The notes under the pieces were generated by a model. It was not told the DNA's origin, searched no databases, and saw nothing but the letters and a program-made list of their open reading frames with translations. A stretch of DNA of 64,000 nucleotides, taken from Mycobacterium sp. MFM001 (GTDB lineage: Bacteria; Actinomycetota; Actinomycetes; Mycobacteriales; Mycobacteriaceae). The translations under genes and the position numbers were made by a program. The DNA lies in the NCBI RefSeq assembly GCF_003402475.1, contig NZ_BFAB01000016.1, positions 16,149-80,148 of the forward strand, in the 5' to 3' direction. Positions within the stretch are counted from its first letter, which is position 1, and every line of letters starts with the position of its first letter. Below, in pieces: positions 60,141 to 64,000 of this stretch.

Positions 60141-60201
60141 ATTACGCGATTCGCGTTACACGATACGCGTAACGCATAGCGCGTAACGCGATTTGCGTAA
60201 T
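60141..60201. repeat. Cluster of inverted repeats between two divergent small genes: centromere or operator
   Basis: 19-base arms 60141-60159 and 60183-60201 are inverted copies with 16 matches, built on ATTACGC and CGCGTTAC. Between them, ACGCGTAACGC (60164-60174) and GCGCGTAACGC (60179-60189) are further copies of the same core. In all, the core G-C-G-T-A-A/T-T-A-C-G-C appears at least five times in 61 bases. Such clusters near parAB are typical of plasmid centromeres or autoregulated operators. Confidence 0.7.
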
Positions 60202-60204
60202 AGC

Positions 60205-60537
60205 ATGTCAGGCGTGTCGTACGCCCAGTCGCCGAGAGTCCAGGAACTCTCCGCGGCCATGTTCGGACAACGACACCGCCTGGCCGTCATGGCCGCCATC
60301 GCCCAAAGCGACGGCATGATCAACCCCAGCGAACTCGTCGAAGCACTCGGATTTCGCGCCCAAAGCTCAATCCAAAAAGCGCTGACCAGCCTGGTCGAAA
60401 CCCACCTTGTCACGCGCATCAGCGTCCACGGCCGCGTCTACTACAAACGCGAACCAAGCGCAGCCTGGGACTTCGCCCTGGAACTTCTGGCCAAAGCTCT
60501 CGCCGACGACCCAGCACTGCACACCGGAGGCCAATAG
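60205..60537 (+). CDS. Winged-HTH regulator
   Basis: A 110-residue protein: 'LSAAMFGQRHRLAVMAAIAQ', 'INPSELVEALGFRAQSSIQ', 'KALTSLVETHLVTRISVHGR' and 'VYYKREPSAAW' form a MarR/ArsR-like winged helix with a wing hairpin. ATG 60205 lies directly after the inverted-repeat cluster, which is probably its binding site. Confidence 0.75.
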   Translation: MSGVSYAQSPRVQELSAAMFGQRHRLAVMAAIAQSDGMINPSELVEALGFRAQSSIQKALTSLVETHLVTRISVHGRVYYKREPSAAWDFALELLAKALADDPALHTGGQ

Positions 60538-60588
60538 TCGCGCCGCCAGTGGGTGCAGCCAGCGCGACGCCGCCGGACTGGTACCTGG

Positions 60589-61182
60589 TTAGTCGGCGTT
60601 GAGGTAAAGCCGCAGCGCCTGCTCGACCAGGGCGCTGCGCGACGGGGCGTTCCACCGAGCCACGAGCTGGTCGAGGACCTCGGCGTCGGCCGCATTCAAC
60701 CCCGTCAGCGGTACCCGTGCGGGCGGTTCGGCGTGGCGACGGCGCCGCGCCGGCGCGGCCGGCCGACGAGAGAACAGCCCTCCCCCACCTTGCGCGGCCG
60801 CGGCCTCGACCTGCCAGCATGTCGCCAACTCACTTTGGTGCGCCTCGATCGCGTCGAGCACCACCTGGGCATAGGTGCGGGCCGTGATCGGGTCGCGGCT
60901 GCGCTCGCGCGTCGTCAGGCGGCGCAGCAGCCGATGAATCTGCGGTGCCACCTCGGCGGTCGGCACACTCGAGGCCACGCGGCGACGTTTTGGGCGCGCC
61001 GCCGTAGTGACCGCACCGCCATGCGATTGCGGGCCGGTGCTCTGCTCTGACAGCGGTTCCTCGGCCGGATCGCTCGCTGGGCCTGCATCCGCGGACTCCG
61101 GTTCGTCCGGTTTCGGGATCGGCGGCGGCATGATCTCGTCGATGTCGTCGAGCTGGTCGCTGAACACACCTTTGCCTGCCAT
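60589..61182 (-). CDS. parB: Small ParB-type partition protein (ribbon-helix-helix)
   Basis: A 197-residue protein: an acidic Pro-rich N-terminus that in such proteins contacts ParA, a central helical region, and a C-terminal RHH ('VPLTGLNAADAEVLDQLVAR', 'WNAPSRSALVEQALRLYLNA'). It follows parA by 27 bases in the same direction. The plan is that of type Ib partition systems where a small RHH protein binds the centromere. Confidence 0.75.
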   Translation of the reverse strand: MAGKGVFSDQLDDIDEIMPPPIPKPDEPESADAGPASDPAEEPLSEQSTGPQSHGGAVTTAARPKRRRVASSVPTAEVAPQIHRLLRRLTTRERSRDPITARTYAQVVLDAIEAHQSELATCWQVEAAAAQGGGGLFSRRPAAPARRRRHAEPPARVPLTGLNAADAEVLDQLVARWNAPSRSALVEQALRLYLNAD

Positions 61183-61209
61183 GATTAACCTTCTTTCTTC
61201 CCCGACCGC

Positions 61210-62130
61210 TTAAACACCGGAATGGACGGGCGCCCGGAATACGCGCTGGAGGATCTCGCGTGTCAGATGCTGGTAGTCATTGGCCAGTGCGCCCGGATCG
61301 CGCGACCGCAGTCGCGGAATATCGTCGCTGCGCCCTTCCCGCAGAGCCGCCAGCAGCTCCGATTTCCCCTCGTTAGCGATGATGGCCAGCTCTTGTGCCG
61401 TCAGGTGACGCTCCCGGGTCTCCAGCGCCGGCGCCGGCGCGTGGCGGATCGTCGCCGTGAACGGCTCGCCGCTCGACCCCTCTAGCATGTCGCGCACACG
61501 GTTGGTGATGTACTCGTTGCGGGCCGTCGCGCGAGGATTCACCTCGAACAAGACCACACCCAGCAAGTTGATCGCCGAGCCGCGCCGCTTGGCGCGCAAG
61601 TAGCTGGCAGCCAGCTGCTCGACCCCCCGCATCGACGCCGAGTCCTCGCGAGCCGGCACAACCAGGTGAGAGCAGACCTCTAGCAGAGCCAGCAGCAGTG
61701 TCACGTCGCCGTGCCCGGAATCGACCAGGACGAGCTCGTAGCTTTCACGCCGGCACAGATCCTCTAGTGCGCGGCGAAAGTTCTCGGCAATGTCGATGCC
61801 GGCATCGGCGGCGCGGTCGGCCGACGTGGACACCAACCCCAAGCTGGGACCGCCCATGACGATGTCGAGGTTGGGCCGGATGTTTTTGTACGGCTTCAGA
61901 TCGGCTCCGTACTGCATCACCGAGGCCAGGTGTCGGCCTTTGTCCCACTCCTCCAACGGCACGCCCAAGTCCTCAGTTGTGAGGTTTCCTTGCTGGTCAA
62001 CGTCGAAAACCGCCACCCTGCGGCCGCGCCGGGCCACTGCCACTGCGACGTTGGCGACGATCGACGACTTACCCACTCCACCCTTTTGGTTTCCGACCAG
62101 GATCGTGGGCGGCACTACCGGCTCTGTCAT
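61210..62130 (-). CDS. parA: ParA-type partition ATPase
   Basis: A 306-residue deviant Walker ATPase with 'GNQKGGVGKSS' at 13-23, 'VAVFDVDQQGNLT' and 'ELVLVDSGHGDVT'. It would segregate plasmid copies with the ParB-type protein. ATG 62130 is chosen; a TTG four codons upstream is unlikely. An imperfect inverted repeat lies right before it. Confidence 0.92.
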   Translation of the reverse strand: MTEPVVPPTILVGNQKGGVGKSSIVANVAVAVARRGRRVAVFDVDQQGNLTTEDLGVPLEEWDKGRHLASVMQYGADLKPYKNIRPNLDIVMGGPSLGLVSTSADRAADAGIDIAENFRRALEDLCRRESYELVLVDSGHGDVTLLLALLEVCSHLVVPAREDSASMRGVEQLAASYLRAKRRGSAINLLGVVLFEVNPRATARNEYITNRVRDMLEGSSGEPFTATIRHAPAPALETRERHLTAQELAIIANEGKSELLAALREGRSDDIPRLRSRDPGALANDYQHLTREILQRVFRAPVHSGV

Positions 62131-62131
62131 G

Positions 62132-62155
62132 GCATCGAACAATACATTGTGATGC
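62132..62155. promoter_or_regulatory. Imperfect inverted repeat at the parA start
   Basis: GCATC...ACAAT-AC-ATTGT-GATGC: outer arms GCATC/GATGC (62132-62136 and 62151-62155) and inner arms ACAAT/ATTGT (62139-62143 and 62146-62150). Its position two bases before the parA ATG suits autoregulation by ParA or ParB. Confidence 0.5.
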
Positions 62156-62830
62156 GCATGACCTCACGCATGCACAAGCAGTATGTTATCGAACCTTTAC
62201 AGTCGCATGTGCAGACGTTCCGCGCTGTGGGCGCGAAAGCGCCTGGCGCCGTTGTTGGTAATGGAGTTGCAAAGCCGCATGTTATAGGGCATATGAAGGC
62301 CTATTCGGCGTCGGCTTCCAATGCCTCTGACCGTGCGCGTGCCCTGGTGTAATCGAATGCGCGTTAGCCGACACGGGTACACGCCCTTCACCACATTGCT
62401 GGGGCCGTTGCGTGGCAGCCGTGTGTAGTCGTCATTGCGGATGCACCTGCGTTCCCAACGCTCCACTTGATATGTGTTGAGTCTGTCCGTACACGTGCCA
62501 CGGCTGCCCGAGATGCGCATTACAGTGCGGAATGCCATGCGTGATGTCATGCGTTTAGAGCCGTGCCTGAGCAGGTGCGCTACACCGCGTGTGACGAGGC
62601 GCATTGCTACCCACAGTTGCATCCACATGGTCAGACGACTTACCGCTACAGTCGTGGGGGGCGTCCCAACGTGGTCTGTGTTGCCCTGCGTGACGCGCAT
62701 GATGGCGTACCTGTGGAGACGCATCGCATCGGGCGTTAAGTACCACACTGAACGACGTGGTGCACGTGTCCTGGCGTGAGGCCGTCCCGAGGACATTGGA
62801 AGTAGTCCGCCGCAGCGCGTGGTCACCCTC
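62150..62830. other. Non-coding stretch rich in GCAT motifs; origin candidate
   Basis: About 680 bases upstream of parA. Frames in it give basic, Met/Thr/Arg-rich peptides that do not look like proteins. The motif CGCAT or its complement recurs (for example near 62154, 62167, 62204, 62276, 62516, 62538, 62548, 62600, 62696, 62721), often as CGCATG. It is less GC-biased than the genes. A vegetative origin, a centromere or a non-coding RNA locus are all possible; no DnaA box cluster or tRNA was recognised. Confidence 0.35.
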
Positions 62831-64000
62831 ATGTCACCTTTGCTTGTAATGGTCCAATTGCAGAGGTCAGCGCCAATATCGACCCCGTATCATCACCAGC
62901 ACACGGTAGTCTGTCTGCGCCCTTCCGCCATCCTGTACACGCCGCATTCCTCGACAGCCGGGCATAGCAGAGAAGCCTGGGGTCTTATCGACCACCACAT
63001 CGCGCTCTGGTGACGATTGCCCGCGCCCAACTTGAGCATGCTGGGGGGTTGCCGCGCACGGCAGCGACGCCCGAAGCGCAGCGGACCGGTCTGTGGAGCC
63101 AAAACGCATCAGCGGTCCCCCGGCCGCGGCGCAGTGTTGGAAGTTCGCGGGCCCCTGCACGGTTTCCTCGCCGCAGTAGGTGCTTGTCCAAATGCAATAG
63201 CCTGTCGGCAATGTGGCTGAGCATCGCATCTTCAGCCGCGTACTCCCGCGAACCCCCGGGCGTCGGATGCCGGTACCGACGAGCATTCGGATGGAAAGCG
63301 TCCGGCTGTTCGCCGGGGATTAGCCCGAGGCAACGGCAATGATTTGCCGCCGCTGGTGCTTCGAGCGGGCAACAACTCGACGCGCCGTTTCTGCGCCTTG
63401 GCGGAGATCGACTCTGATGGAAGGAAGGCGTTGAGCCGGCTTTCTACGGGCTGGCCGACGGGTGGTCCGAGACGGCTGCAGGACAGGGTCGCTGGGCAGG
63501 CCCGCCGCGGGAATGGGGTCTTTCCGGTGGTCCGCTTTAAAGCTCACGCCTGGCAGGACGTCCGAATCTTCGCCGAACATTCAGGGACGCTTCGCACTCA
63601 CGGTTTGGGTGATCGGATCATCGCTCGAGTCCCGGCGGGGTGGGGGAGTGGCTGCCTGGTGGCCCAGCTGCTCGGTCGAATGTCGACCGCTGTATAGCAC
63701 GGGCCAAGGGGGTCAGTGCCCCGCTTTGCAGGGAGCGGACAGAAGTCACCGAGCGGCCAGCAGAAGGGCGCGACCGCGTTTTGAGCGCCAACTCACCCCA
63801 AATCGTCCGCGACACGGCTGACCTGCGGATTTGCACATCACGAGGCGAGGCTGCCGCCATGTTGGCGCGGAAAAGGGCCCTGGCAGGCCCGCTGGCGGGC
63901 CAACACCCATCCGCTGGTACACGGACTCCCGATCGACCGCGTTCGTGGCGCCTCGCCACTCTGGGCGTATTCGCGCACGTCACTGCCGGTGGTGGGGGTG
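62831..64000. other. No recognisable gene
   Basis: Several overlapping short frames exist on both strands (for example 63344-63697 rightward and 63618-63983 leftward) but none shows a known motif, a good ribosome site or a natural composition. It may be intergenic or hold decayed genes. Confidence 0.3.

Noticed and set aside
62197..62832. 211-codon leftward frame upstream of parA
   Set aside because: Met/Arg/Thr-rich composition, no ribosome site, no recognisable fold; more likely non-coding.
62150..63000. Possible tRNA array, as found on some mycobacterial plasmids
   Set aside because: No T-loop consensus or cloverleaf could be built on either strand.

Overview
This window looks like about 64 kb of a large, high-GC conjugative plasmid from a mycobacterium or a very close relative. 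The case rests on four things seen together: a mycobacterial-type ESX (type VII) secretion locus with PE, PPE, EspG and mycosin genes; a type IV-like conjugation set with a MOBF relaxase, coupling protein, VirB4 ATPase and VirB6-like protein; a plasmid ParA/ParB pair; and a primase-like replication protein. This is the architecture known from pRAW-type mycobacterial plasmids, which need both a T4SS and an ESX-P system to transfer. No rRNA or tRNA gene was found.

Layout. 1-2.0 kb: the end of a recombinase-like gene and two small genes of unknown role (TIGR02391-like and DUF1508-like). 2.2-12.6 kb: an inverted repeat, the giant relaxase-helicase, and a complete type III restriction-modification pair. 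12.7-14.8 kb: the coupling protein and a DUF2510 membrane protein. 14.9-16.1 kb: a leftward membrane protein and HTH regulator, divergent from the transfer operon. 16.2-25.9 kb: a rightward, tightly coupled transfer operon (membrane proteins, TcpC/VirB8-like, small TM protein, TcpE-like, VirB4, VirB6-like) that ends in the ESX chaperone gene eccA. 26.0-28.7 kb: a repeat-containing membrane protein interrupted by an in-frame stop, and a DUF2637 protein.

28.8-38.6 kb is the leftward first half of the ESX locus (transcription order PE, PPE, esxB, esxA, espG, espI, eccD, mycP, eccE). 38.9-40.7 kb is a rightward insert (HTH regulator, SnoaL-like, DUF488), and 40.7-42.3 kb holds a DUF488-partner candidate plus a tandem-XRE protein translationally coupled to eccC. 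42.3-56.8 kb is the second leftward ESX half (large Esp-type protein, espC-like, espH-like, espB-like, espL-like, then a TnpB remnant and a two-repeat CRISPR-like array, then a WXG-like protein, two Esp-type genes, eccB, a split eccC). 57.2-62.1 kb is the maintenance module (WhiB-like regulator, primase, small regulators, parB, parA) with prominent inverted repeats. 62.15-64 kb shows no convincing gene.

Reading the parts together: the relaxase would nick and unwind the plasmid, the coupling protein would hand it to the VirB4/VirB6/TcpC channel, and the ESX locus would supply a secretion step linked to the T4SS operon through EccA. The type III R-M system sits in the leading transfer region. 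The most unusual points are the split of EccC before its ATPase domains, the CRISPR-like mini-array inside an ESX gene cluster, the in-frame stop in a repeat protein, and the DUF488/KTYP-motif pair with a double-HTH regulator fused into the eccC operon.
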